NCBI GenBank assembly: GCA_027577415.1 | Contig: JANBQS010000603.1 | Span: 1 to 14,806, forward strand | Direction: 5' to 3' | DNA length: 14,806 nt | Origin: Coemansia sp. RSA 922 | Lineage: Eukaryota > Kickxellomycota > Kickxellomycetes > Kickxellales > Kickxellaceae | Shown: piece after piece, positions 1 to 6,737 of the stretch | Layout of the letters: every line of letters starts with the position of its first letter | How positions within the stretch are numbered: position 1 is the first letter of the stretch | The notes under the pieces: generated by a model | The model's database searches: none | What the model was told of the DNA's origin: nothing | The model's input: only the letters and a program-made list of their open reading frames with translations | Program-made: the position numbers and the translations under genes

Positions 1-197
1 GCGGAAAATGTGGGCTGGAGTAGCGTGCTGAGAAAACTGGGCCGGATACGAGATACTCCAGTGATTGTGAACTTTCCGGCTTGAGCTGGCTGGCTTCCTA
101 GGTCTATCACGGCTGGCTGTGGGCTGGGCTGTCGGAACGCACCGTTGAATATATCGCGTGCTGTCATTCCACTCTTGCCATCAGTAGAGTCTGTCAT
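1..197 (-). CDS. SAM50: Sam50/Tob55-like protein, N-terminal fragment (runs off window)
   Basis: Reading the minus strand from the ATG at 197 gives 65 codons without a stop up to the window edge; the rest lies outside. The first 40 residues are polar and low in complexity (GAFRQPSPQPAVIDLGSQ). From residue 42 comes KFTITGVSRIRPSFL followed by STLLQPTF, which resembles the first strand and helix of the single POTRA domain of fungal Sam50, where a GA-x-x-TR-x-SFL pattern followed by a hydrophobic helix is usual. Sam50 is the beta-barrel core of the mitochondrial SAM complex that inserts beta-barrel proteins into the outer membrane. Met11 is an alternative start. The barrel is not in the window, so the assignment rests on about 25 residues. 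The gene is divergent from SEN34. Confidence 0.6.
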   Translation of the reverse strand, partial: MTDSTDGKSGMTARDIFNGAFRQPSPQPAVIDLGSQPAQAGKFTITGVSRIRPSFLSTLLQPTFS

Positions 198-410
198 TGC
201 TACTCGATATAAAGTTAACAAATAATATAAAAATATTTAAAAAAATTTGAGGTCCAGCATAAGCATGAATTTTTTTCTCTAATCATGCCTTGGGCTCGAT
301 CTTCCCACAAAATCGAAGCTAATCACAAACGGAAGAATCCAAAAAAAAATCACCCCCAGTATCATTGTCATTGGAATCATTCATGTCACAAATATTATTA
401 TTGTAAAAAT
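198..410. promoter_or_regulatory. Bidirectional promoter between SAM50-like gene and SEN34
   Basis: This AT-rich spacer separates two divergent starts. It holds TATA-like stretches (GATATAAAG near 209-217, AATATAAAAATATTTAAA near 225-242). An in-frame ATG at 285 could extend Sen34 by 42 residues, but the translation of 285-410 is Lys/His/Asn-rich and looks like untranslated sequence. Confidence 0.45.
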
Positions 411-947
411 ATGGAGTCTACGGAGCCTCTTAATCTCGTGTATAAGGATGGTCACGTCATGGTGTATGATGCCGCCACAGTTCTGCGTCTACGCCGCGAC
501 TACCGCATAGTAGGCGCACTCGAGGGCAGTCATCCGACTAATCCTCAGCAAAACAACTACTACGGATTGCCTCTAATCCTCCTCCCCGAAGAAGTCGCGC
601 TTCTATCCTCCGACCCCACCACAGGCCTAGACCAAGTCCAGCAGCCAAACTCAGCACATGAGCAAGTGCGCATTGACCTATTCAAAGATCTCCATAAACG
701 TGGGTTCTACATAACGCGGGGCATAAAATTCGGCGCAGACTACATGCTCTATCCAGGCGAACCAATGCGATACCACTCACACTATATAGTCAATCTCATG
801 GAGCACGATCAAAAGATTACTCCTCGCCAATTGATCGCATTAAGTCGTCTCGGTACCTCTGTGAAAAAGACTCGTATATTGGCTTCTTGGGACCCACAGG
901 CCGAAAAATTCGTCTACGTCAGCATAGATTGGTCTGAAATAGGCTAG
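411..947 (+). CDS. SEN34: tRNA-splicing endonuclease catalytic subunit Sen34
   Basis: Sen34 is one of the two catalytic subunits of the heterotetrameric tRNA intron endonuclease and cuts the 3' splice site of intron-containing pre-tRNAs. The 178-residue product has the N-terminal strand block (RIVGALEGSHP near 32-42) and the C-terminal nuclease fold from about residue 87. The expected triad is visible: Tyr114 in the YPG motif, His122 in YHSHY and Lys153 in LGTSVKKT, with the same spacing as human TSEN34 Y247/H255/K286. At 178 aa it is shorter than typical yeast and animal Sen34, mainly because the variable linker between the two halves is short, which recalls archaeal-sized enzymes. I chose the ATG at 411 because it directly precedes the conserved domain; an in-frame ATG at 285 exists. 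No intron is seen. It is convergent with SEC61B, 24 nt away. Confidence 0.93.
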   Translation: MESTEPLNLVYKDGHVMVYDAATVLRLRRDYRIVGALEGSHPTNPQQNNYYGLPLILLPEEVALLSSDPTTGLDQVQQPNSAHEQVRIDLFKDLHKRGFYITRGIKFGADYMLYPGEPMRYHSHYIVNLMEHDQKITPRQLIALSRLGTSVKKTRILASWDPQAEKFVYVSIDWSEIG

Positions 948-955
948 CTTTCATT

Positions 956-968
956 TTTATTAAATAAA
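956..968. terminator. Overlapping convergent poly(A) signals of SEN34 and SEC61B
   Basis: TTTATTAAATAAA contains AATAAA on the plus strand (963-968), placed 16 nt after the SEN34 stop, and AATAAA on the minus strand (961-956), placed 11 nt after the SEC61B stop. The whole space between the stop codons is 24 nt. Confidence 0.6.
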
Positions 969-971
969 CTC

Positions 972-1428
972 TTATCCCTTGGTGCTAGTAAGTTTGCCAT
1001 AGATGTGAAGTAGGAACACTGATGCGATAAACACGAGGCTAAGCACAAGAACGACCACTGGGTCTACTTTCAGTCCAGGCGCGTCTTCAGTATACAGCCG
1101 CATCATTGTCGACGTGCTTCCGGTTGCCCGCGACACTTGTCCGCCAGATCCACTAGCTCCGCCACGGCTAGACGCCGTCGACCCACCACGACGAGCCCTA
1201 ACATACAGAATAATACACAATGTTAGCAACCAATCCTCTTCCCTCTCCAGCGATATGTGTTATCTCGTAAACTTACCGAAGGTTACGTGGTCCGTCGCCG
1301 GCTGGGAGAGGTCCCTTCTTGACTGCGCTGGATTCGGCCTACAATACATGTGAAATAATACGCAGGCGAGATGGTATTTTAGCAAAACGTACTCCCCTGC
1401 TCCAATTATGCCAATCGAATACTGTCAT
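972..1428 (-). CDS. SEC61B: Sec61 beta subunit (Sbh1), three exons, first exon uncertain
   Basis: Sec61 beta is the small tail-anchored subunit of the ER protein-conducting channel. The last exon (1197-972) encodes the family signature: a Gly/Ser/Arg-rich segment, [16 protein letters not shown], then one C-terminal membrane span ([19 protein letters not shown]). Upstream, an intron at 1276-1198 (minus GTAAGT donor, GCTAACA branch site, TTAG acceptor) joins in phase 2 to a 62-nt exon, 1338-1277, encoding [20 protein letters not shown]. That exon opens right after a TAG acceptor and lacks an ATG, so a further 5' exon is needed. The best candidate is 1428-1393 (ATG, 12 codons, GTACGT donor, 54-nt intron), giving about 107 aa. 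A shorter alternative uses the same ATG with a weak GTATTC donor and would encode only Met-Thr there. The two downstream exons are firm; the start is not. Confidence 0.85.
1198..1276 (-). other. Intron in SEC61B
   Basis: 79-nt minus-strand intron: GTAAGT at 1276-1271, branch-like GCTAACA about 25 nt before the acceptor, and AG at 1199-1198. Removing it keeps the frame, whereas the unspliced frame meets no upstream ATG. Confidence 0.8.
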
Positions 1429-1780
1429 TCAAAACGGGAGCCATCTGTCTCATCTGTTCCCCTCTGCCGTACCATATGTATTCTAGTATGTTGTTGTTTT
1501 CTTGCTGAGTGTTGCGCCGCTCCAAAAAAAATTGAATAAGAAAAAGATAAGCGCAAGAAATTAATAAAACAGGAACTATGCAATACAACAAAAAAAAAAG
1601 GAGACCGAAGGAAAGAAGACAATCGCTAACCTCATTTTCTGCCCCCCACATAAGCACAGCCAATGATTGCTTGCAAACACCAGCAAGTGAGCCGACGAGC
1701 CGATCACCCTACTTCTCAACTCAGATTCTTAGACTGTTCGTCAACCACCGCCTGCTTTCTTGTCTCAAGAAAAATTATTC
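1429..1780. promoter_or_regulatory. Bidirectional promoter between SEC61B and dioxygenase gene
   Basis: About 350 bp between divergent genes. There is a CCAAT box at 1660-1664 on the plus strand and runs of A near 1525 and 1590. Open frames here on the minus strand start at TTG, are Leu/Phe-rich and match nothing I know, so I treat the stretch as regulatory sequence and 5' UTR. Confidence 0.4.
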
Positions 1781-2560
1781 ATGTCATTGTCACTGGACCA
1801 AATTCAATTCTATCGTACTAATGGCTACCTCATAGTAGACGCGTTTCTGACCAATGAGGAGGTCCAGCTGTATCAGGACGAGGCCCAGCAACTGACCAAC
1901 TACTGCTACGAGCAAGGCGATATAGTCGCTGACTGGGGCTGTGTCATAGAGCCACTAGGCTGCGGCTACTATGACCAAGTAACACAGCATGCAAAGTCCA
2001 ATCGCCTTGGCTACATCGCCTTACGCGCTCAGTCAGTGCCTCGCGCACTGCCTCTCTGCACATTGGACAAATTTGGGCTCTGCGCACAACAGCTACTTTC
2101 AGACAATGCTCAACACATGTACTTGCTCAACGAGCAATACATTGTAAAGCCACCGTATAGCGAGAGCGCACAGTTTGCTTGGCACCAAGATGTGTTATAT
2201 TTCTCAGAGACCCAGCGACAGCACTCGGTAGTCAGTGTGTGGACGCCGTTGAACGACGTTTCAGAGACTAATGGAACCGTGTTGGTGGAGCCATTTCCCG
2301 ATCCCATGAACCCTGGTGTTTATCGAGGTGAGCCAGGGAAGGGCAAGTTTACTGCGATAATGGGGGCGGGAAGTGCTATATTTATGGATGGTCGGCTTCG
2401 ACATTGTAGTTCAGGTAATCATAGTGCGTCGTTTCGCGTCGTGTATATGCCTCAGTTCTCTTTGGGTAGGATTAAGCGGGACGGGGACTCGCATGCCGCA
2501 TTGGCCATTCCACTGGTGGAGCCAACACATGCCTCTCCTCTTGACTGGCGAGAAAGCTAA
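1781..2560 (+). CDS. Phytanoyl-CoA dioxygenase (PhyH) family protein
   Basis: A 259-residue Fe(II)/2-oxoglutarate-dependent oxygenase of the PhyH family. The opening LDQIQFYRTNGYLIVDAFLT is the usual family start. The iron ligands are visible as His135 and Asp137 in WHQD and His208 in LRHCSSGNHS, with Arg219 in SFRVVYMP placed to bind the 2-oxoglutarate carboxylate. The Trp154-Asn158 stretch (WTPLNDVSETNGT) is the conserved core strand and turn. The substrate cannot be told from sequence: family members hydroxylate phytanoyl-CoA, other acyl or alkyl compounds and secondary metabolites. There is no clear N-terminal targeting peptide and no C-terminal SKL-type peroxisomal signal (it ends WRES). 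The ATG at 1781 begins the domain; the frame is open upstream only to a TTG. No intron is visible. Confidence 0.88.
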   Translation: MSLSLDQIQFYRTNGYLIVDAFLTNEEVQLYQDEAQQLTNYCYEQGDIVADWGCVIEPLGCGYYDQVTQHAKSNRLGYIALRAQSVPRALPLCTLDKFGLCAQQLLSDNAQHMYLLNEQYIVKPPYSESAQFAWHQDVLYFSETQRQHSVVSVWTPLNDVSETNGTVLVEPFPDPMNPGVYRGEPGKGKFTAIMGAGSAIFMDGRLRHCSSGNHSASFRVVYMPQFSLGRIKRDGDSHAALAIPLVEPTHASPLDWRES

Positions 2561-2701
2561 AGTCTCTCTTGCAAAGGGTCACTTTGTGTCTGTTAACTGC
2601 AATGGCAAAAGGTACACGCATCCCCTCCCCAAACTATCCCCCTTGCCTCTTTCTCTTTCTCTTCCCTATTCTATTACAAAAAAAGCACATTATTTTTGGT
2701 C
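2561..2701 (+). promoter_or_regulatory. Short intergenic spacer, CT-rich
   Basis: 3' end of the dioxygenase gene followed by a pyrimidine-rich tract (CCTCTTTCTCTTTCTCTTCC near 2646-2665) just before the ATG at 2702. No other feature is seen. Confidence 0.3.
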
Positions 2702-3100
2702 ATGAGAAACCCAACCGCAAGTTCTACAGCAACACATGTCCTACCTAGTAGAGACAATCTGCCGGATCTAGAGCCAGAAATTGAGAGTTTACTTTTCTAT
2801 AACATTAATGGTGTCACTAAGGAAGTGGAGTGCAATCTGCACTTGCCAAATGTCAGTCCTCGTACTATGCTTATATTATTAGAAAAGAGAAAGGATATTC
2901 AATGGCCCACTGACATTAATAAACTCAATGTACAGATATCAACTGATGGCAATAATTGGAAACACCATGACCTAGACGAGGGGCTCAATTTTAATCAAAA
3001 ACTGAATGCATACATGTATGTAACTGATGTCCAGCCTGAACCTTCGACTTTTGAGCGTATTATTCTAATGTTGCGCAATCGGATAAATAGGTATGTTTAA
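2702..3100 (+). CDS. Unrecognised 132-aa protein, possibly a first exon
   Basis: I do not recognise this protein. The frame runs from the ATG at 2702 to TAA at 3100. It appears to form alternating strands and loops (VECNLHLPNV, KLNVQISTDGNNWKHHDLD, LNAYMYVTDV) and ends in a basic hydrophobic segment (FERIILMLRNRINR). The STDGNNW turn slightly recalls galactose-binding-like beta-sandwiches, but this is not an assignment. Codon use is AT-ending (AAT, ATT, TTA, AGA), unlike the GC-ending codons of RAD51 or PRP22. A consensus-like donor AG|GTATGT sits at 3091, ten bases before the stop, so the ORF could be exon 1 of a longer gene; AATAAATAAATA near 3149-3160 could instead end a single-exon transcript. 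Confidence 0.45.
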   Translation: MRNPTASSTATHVLPSRDNLPDLEPEIESLLFYNINGVTKEVECNLHLPNVSPRTMLILLEKRKDIQWPTDINKLNVQISTDGNNWKHHDLDEGLNFNQKLNAYMYVTDVQPEPSTFERIILMLRNRINRYV

Positions 3101-3464
3101 AAATAGCTTGTGTTTACTTGTTACATATGCAACATTTAGAGTGTATGAAATAAATAAATATACAACACTTGCTTTATATAGTTCATGTAACTTTGAGTAT
3201 GTTCAAATACACTTGTCATAAAATGCCAGTATCAAGGTAGCCAGTGGTGTTTCATCCAGGTAGCTAGAAAATACCACATCCTCTTCAGAGGCAAGGCAGG
3301 AGAGGACACATGTCACGCAGTAATAATCAAGATCACTAAATCGGCGGACAGTGCAAGGGTTTGCGGCTTAGCCGCAGTAGAACGTTGTTATTTAAAAGAG
3401 TTTATTGTTGTTTACGAAATAGAACGCTTTATCTTCTCTTTTATTTTATTGAATTACATTTTAG
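3101..3464 (+). other. AT-rich stretch between two orphan ORFs; possible intron or separate promoter
   Basis: No gene recognised. It holds AATAAATAAATA (3149-3160), a perfect stem-loop at 3362-3376, a TATA-like TATTTAAAAG near 3389-3398, and at its right end a pyrimidine-rich tract closing in TTTTAG (3459-3464) that looks like a 3' splice site. If the whole stretch were one intron from 3091, the downstream long frame would not be used (phase 2 to phase 0), so either there is an extra exon or these are two genes. Confidence 0.35.
3362..3376. repeat. Perfect 6-bp inverted repeat (TGCGGC TTA GCCGCA)
   Basis: GC-only-core stem with a 3-nt loop inside AT-rich sequence, so it would fold stably as RNA or a DNA cruciform. 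Function unknown. Confidence 0.5.
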
Positions 3465-3710
3465 TATCACAACACAAAAACCAAACTGAGAAATGACATA
3501 GGCACATGTCAACATACCAGGCTTATAATGTTTGACATGTATAATTACAAATGTTTAGCTGCTAATGCACGCCTTTCTATTCATGGCTTAATTATGAGAG
3601 AGGCATTTCTATTGGAGCCAGAAATGGGTGAAGGATTTGAGATCCAAGCATTACAAGCGCTACTGGGATTGTCAGATGATGAAGAGGACTTTCCATATGA
3701 TGATGAATAA
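3465..3710 (+). CDS. Unrecognised ORF with acidic tail; terminal exon or 60-aa gene from 3528
   Basis: The frame is open from directly after the 3' splice-like TTTTAG at 3464 to TAA at 3710 (81 codons), with a first ATG at 3528 giving a 60-residue peptide. The C-terminal part (REAFLLEPEMGEGFEIQALQ, then LLGLSDDEEDFPYDDE) looks protein-like: an amphipathic segment followed by an acidic tail. I do not recognise it. It could be the last exon of the gene starting at 2702, but direct joining at 3090/3465 gives the wrong phase. As a stand-alone gene it would have short upstream ATGs (3493, ATG ACA TAG) in its leader. AT-ending codons match the neighbouring orphan ORF. Confidence 0.35.
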   Translation, partial: YHNTKTKLRNDIGTCQHTRLIMFDMYNYKCLAANARLSIHGLIMREAFLLEPEMGEGFEIQALQALLGLSDDEEDFPYDDE

Positions 3711-3806
3711 TTGTCGGATCATATTTAAGCTTGGGCAACTTTACATTGAACGAGGGGCAATGCGCATATAAAAGTTGCAAACTGCGAGGTTTCAGGGTTA
3801 GAAGAG

Positions 3807-3828
3807 GCTTCCAATTCAGGTTGGAAGC
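3807..3828. repeat. Perfect 8-bp inverted repeat with 6-nt loop
   Basis: GCTTCCAA, loop TTCAGG, TTGGAAGC, between the orphan ORF at 3710 and the 3' end of RAD51. It could act in 3'-end formation or be part of a small RNA; nothing else in the sequence decides this. Confidence 0.5.
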
Positions 3829-3942
3829 AAACGTCTTATTAGCACACTAGAGCTTCATTACAATGCAGTCCAAGAATATAATCAGTATTTAAGTTTTTTT
3901 TTTTAAGAGTTACAAAGTAAAAAGTGTTGAAAAAGTGGAGAG

Positions 3943-5090
3943 CTAGTCTTTGGCGTCAGCGATGCCTTGAGCCGTAATAGCAAACACGGCCTCAGACTCT
4001 GGTAGACAAGGCGAGTCGTAGATCTTGCACACGCGCGTCTCGCCGCGTCCTTTGCGTAGAGACAAGCGAGTCGTCGAAGCGTGGGCAATGATGTTGCCGC
4101 CAATAGGCTTCTTGGGGTCAGCAGCAAACATCGCCATACCACCATCAACTTGAGCAACGACCTGGTTTGTTATGACTACGGCAATGCCAAACTCATCGGC
4201 AAGGCGCAGTAGCATGCGCAAGAAGCGCGCCAAGTGCATCTGGCGCGCCGATAGCTCACCGCGGCCAGAGTAATCTGTACGGTAGAGCGAAGTGGCGCTG
4301 TCAACCACCAAGAGACTAAAGCGAGACTCAGTCATCAGATGGCACGCTTGATTCAACAGTGCGGTCTGGTGGTCAGTGTTGAACGCCCGAGCGTAGGCAA
4401 CATTTCCCAGCACCTCCTCGGGGTTTAGACCGTACCTCTCGGCGATCTCCACCAAGCGCTCAGGGCGGAAAGTACCCTCGGTGTCGATAAACAAACACTT
4501 TCCCATCGCGCCACCGCTGGCCTCATCGAGCTGGCACGTAACAGCCAGAGTGTGGCATATCTGACTCTTTCCGGTTCTAAACTCGCCAAAGAGCTCGGTA
4601 ATAGACCCGGTTTCAATACCTTGGCCGCCAAGCAGCTTGTCGAGCTCGGTAGACCCAGTAGTGATGTGCAATAGCTCCGAGCGTTTTAGGTGATATTCCG
4701 AAGCGGTGGTAAATCCCATGGGCACCAACTTTGCGGCTTCACCGAGGATCTTGTCGACCTTGGTTTCGGCAAAGCCCTTGATGGTAAGCAGCTGTTTGCG
4801 AGGCGTATAGGCAACAGACTCGACTGTATAGTAGCCTGCATCGATAAGCTTCTTGACGTCGACAGCGCTGATACCAGATTGCTATCATCATCCAGTAGAA
4901 AGTGAGACATGGTTCAAGAGAGCATACAGTGTTAGGCTTAGCAAGGTTGATGGACAAAATATCGTATAGCATGTAGTGGATAAGATAAATAAGGTACCTC
5001 TAGGTTCTGAATAGGTATTGGTCCACAATCATCCTCTTCCTGCTGGACCTCGGCGGCCTCAGACTGTTGCTCGAATTCTTCAGCCTGCAT
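3943..5090 (-). CDS. RAD51: RAD51 recombinase, two exons
   Basis: Eukaryotic RecA-family recombinase that forms the presynaptic filament on single-stranded DNA in homologous recombination. Exon 1 (5090-4998) encodes 31 residues, acidic/Gln-rich and ending GPIPIQNLE; exon 2 (4881-3943) continues in phase 0 with [12 protein letters not shown], matching the helix-hairpin-helix start of the human protein. The product is 343 aa (human 339). Visible: N-terminal HhH domain about 27-83, polymerisation motif FTTA 88-91, Walker A GEFRTGKS 130-137, Walker B LLVVD 221-225, and [20 protein letters not shown], then [14 protein letters not shown] and the C-terminal end IADAKD. All catalytic residues are intact. 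The short N-terminus is closer to animal Rad51 than to the long one of budding yeast. It lies downstream of UMP1 on the same strand with its own 418-bp spacer. Confidence 0.97.
4882..4997 (-). other. Intron in RAD51
   Basis: 116-nt minus-strand intron with GTACCT donor (4997-4992), CCTAACAC branch-like site and GATAG acceptor (AG at 4883-4882). Splicing restores the conserved LEQ-x-GI junction of Rad51 exactly. Confidence 0.9.
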
Positions 5091-5508
5091 TACACTTTAG
5101 CAAATTCAAGTAAGGGCGAGTAGCGAATTGCAAAAAAGAAGCAAGAACGTAAAGATAACACAAAAAATTGCTTATAAAAGGTTGTAAAGTAAGATAATCA
5201 ACAGACGTGAAAGCTGAAGAAGAGAAGAGAAGAGAAAGGTAGGGGGCAGACAGCTGGCGAGCGCAATAAATAGCAGACGAAAAGTGGCTGCGCAAATCTT
5301 CGCTCAATTTTTTTCCTCGCGTTATTTCGTGTGGGGAGGACACTAGCGCTCATCCAGTCCAGCCGTGATTGGCTAGCATGCATCAAGCTCTAGGCCATGA
5401 CAGTTGGCTCCTTCGAGTTCTTTTCAAGATAGTTTATTTAGCTCAGTGCACAAGGAGCTCAAAAAGTTAAAAGAGTCTGGTAAGATATCACAAGAACGCA
5501 TAGGTTGC
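5091..5508 (-). promoter_or_regulatory. RAD51 promoter and UMP1 3' region
   Basis: 418 bp between the UMP1 stop and the RAD51 ATG. On the minus strand it contains AATAAA (5438-5433) for UMP1, a CCAAT box (5372-5368), and at 5331-5317 a CACGAAA immediately followed by TAACGCGA, resembling the SCB and MCB boxes that drive G1/S genes in yeasts. Closer to RAD51 there is a purine-rich tract on the plus strand (about 5210-5240). No gene is recognised here. Confidence 0.4.
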
Positions 5509-5931
5509 TTAGGCGTTCATCCGCTTAGCGAGCATTGCGTGCACATCAGGCATATCAACCTCAATATCCTCGTCATAGATGTCCTCCACGCCAAAGTCAT
5601 CGTCCCGTCCCAGCAGGATGTCCAGCTGGACACGCGACGCGCGAGCGTTCAATGCGTACGGCGTCTGCTTGATAGCCTGTACCTCCATCATCGTCCGCAG
5701 CGGCGCGTGGAGTCCATATATCTTGCGCTGCATGTGCAACTTCATGCTCAACTGCGAGCTATTCCAATTGGCAAGCCGCGACTCTAGAGGGTGCGCCTTT
5801 GTCAGCTCGTCGTCGATGCGGCTACGTGGGCCCTGGCCAATAACGCTCTGTACGCCAAGATTGTAGCTCTCAGGGAGAACTGAGGCTACATTTGCGGTGT
5901 TTGTGTTTTCGAATTTGTAAGAGTTCGACAT
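5509..5931 (-). CDS. UMP1: Proteasome maturation factor Ump1/POMP
   Basis: Ump1 (POMP in animals) is the chaperone trapped in nascent 20S half-proteasomes; it coordinates beta-subunit maturation and dimerisation and is the first proteasome substrate. The 140-residue product has the family hallmarks: HPLE at 47-50 followed by RLANWNSSQ, then KIYGLHAPLRTMMEVQAIKQ (70-89) and the C-terminal LDILLGRDDDFGVEDIY. Length agrees with yeast Ump1 (148) and human POMP (141). The N-terminal 20 residues are polar and unstructured, as in the family. Start ATG at 5931, no intron. It is divergent from the Nudix gene. I looked for the yeast Rpn4 site (GGTGGCAAA) in the shared promoter and did not find it. Confidence 0.92.
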   Translation of the reverse strand: MSNSYKFENTNTANVASVLPESYNLGVQSVIGQGPRSRIDDELTKAHPLESRLANWNSSQLSMKLHMQRKIYGLHAPLRTMMEVQAIKQTPYALNARASRVQLDILLGRDDDFGVEDIYDEDIEVDMPDVHAMLAKRMNA

Positions 5932-6142
5932 TTCAGTAACAAAGCAAGGGCAGATTGAGCAAAGCAGACGATTACAAAATATAGGTCACAGAATGCTTAA
6001 ATGAATGAGATGAGTGTGAAGGTGAAAATCGAATTGCCGCAAAAACGAATACGTAATACGCACTTCGTTGATTAATTTGGAGCGCCCTCGATCACGCACT
6101 TTGATCTTCTTTGTGTCTTCGCTCTATAAATTTTTCGTGAAA
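5932..6142. promoter_or_regulatory. Bidirectional promoter UMP1 / Nudix gene
   Basis: 211 bp between divergent starts. A TATA-like CTATAAATTTT at about 6124-6134 lies only some 10-20 nt upstream of the first Nudix ATG (6143), which would leave almost no 5' leader if it is used; this favours either the ATG at 6167 or a TATA-independent start. Confidence 0.4.
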
Positions 6143-6580
6143 ATGCTCTATGACGCAGATACCGTCATGTTTTCGGCTGGTGCGGTGGTATTCGATGAAG
6201 CCAACGGGCAAGTACTCACCGTCATCGACAGGCGCAAGACCAAACCCGACGTCTACTTTCCAAAGGGCCGAATAGAGGCAGGCGAAACGATGGAGGAGGC
6301 TGCGCGTCGAGAAGTAGAAGAGGAGACAGGCGTAGTGTGCCGTCTATGGCCAAAGATGATGGGTATGGAGGTCAGGGAGAGCCCGGCAGTTGGCAAGACC
6401 AAAGTGATCTACTGGTACGCGGCAAGCTTTATCAGCACAAGCCCACAGCGGTTAGAGGACCACGAGCAGTTCACCACCAACTGGGTAAACATAGACGAGG
6501 CTCCCAATGTGCTGAGCTACGAACAAGACAAGCAACTGTTGAACATTTGCCGTGCTCACTTTGAAAAGCGAGAGACATGA
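6143..6580 (+). CDS. Nudix hydrolase
   Basis: A 145-residue single-domain Nudix enzyme. The Nudix box fits GX5EX7REUXEEXGU without exception at residues 42-64 (GRIEAGE, then REVEEETGV), giving the metal-binding glutamates. FPKG directly before the box and the SAGAVVFD opening strand resemble the small fungal and plant Nudix enzymes acting on diadenosine or inositol polyphosphates, but no substrate-specific motif can be named with confidence, and 8-oxo-nucleotide sanitation is also possible. The frame is open upstream to a TTG at 6068, but the first ATG is 6143 (MLYDADTVMF); the ATG at 6167 would start exactly at the domain (MFSAGAVVF). There is an AATAAA at 6636-6641. Confidence 0.9.
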   Translation: MLYDADTVMFSAGAVVFDEANGQVLTVIDRRKTKPDVYFPKGRIEAGETMEEAARREVEEETGVVCRLWPKMMGMEVRESPAVGKTKVIYWYAASFISTSPQRLEDHEQFTTNWVNIDEAPNVLSYEQDKQLLNICRAHFEKRET

Positions 6581-6635
6581 TCACTAGGCAGGCCCACAAC
6601 TATCTTTAGCAAACTAGGGTGGCTAAATCTTAAGC

Positions 6636-6641
6636 AATAAA
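6636..6641 (+). terminator. Poly(A) signal AATAAA for the Nudix gene
   Basis: AATAAA 56 nt after the Nudix stop and about 100 nt before the PRP22 start, the only such signal in the spacer. Confidence 0.5.
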
Positions 6642-6737
6642 AAATGATAGTTATATTTCAAGTTTGTAGCTTTCATATTCTACATTACTTTCTTTCATAT
6701 TTTAAGCAACACACGCCTTTTTTTGTCTTTGCCCAAT

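Noticed and set aside
1406..1663. Minus-strand Leu/Phe-rich frame of 85 codons
   Set aside because: It begins at TTG, its hydrophobic stretch comes from A/T-rich promoter sequence, and it overlaps the probable first exon of SEC61B.
3203..3367. Open minus-strand frame of 54 codons (contains RRFSDLDYYCVTCVLSCL)
   Set aside because: It looks protein-like but has no ATG, begins after a stop inside a hairpin and has no convincing 3' splice site upstream. Length is within chance for AT-rich sequence.
5435..5460. tRNA A-box-like TAGCTCAGTGC
   Set aside because: No B box (GGTTCGANTC) at the right distance and no acceptor stem.
5404..5510. Plus-strand frame SSFQDSLFSSVHKELKKLKE followed by a GTAAGA donor-like site
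   Set aside because: It starts at a TTG, the nearest ATG (5397) is out of frame, it then overlaps UMP1 antisense, and no downstream exon on this strand fits.
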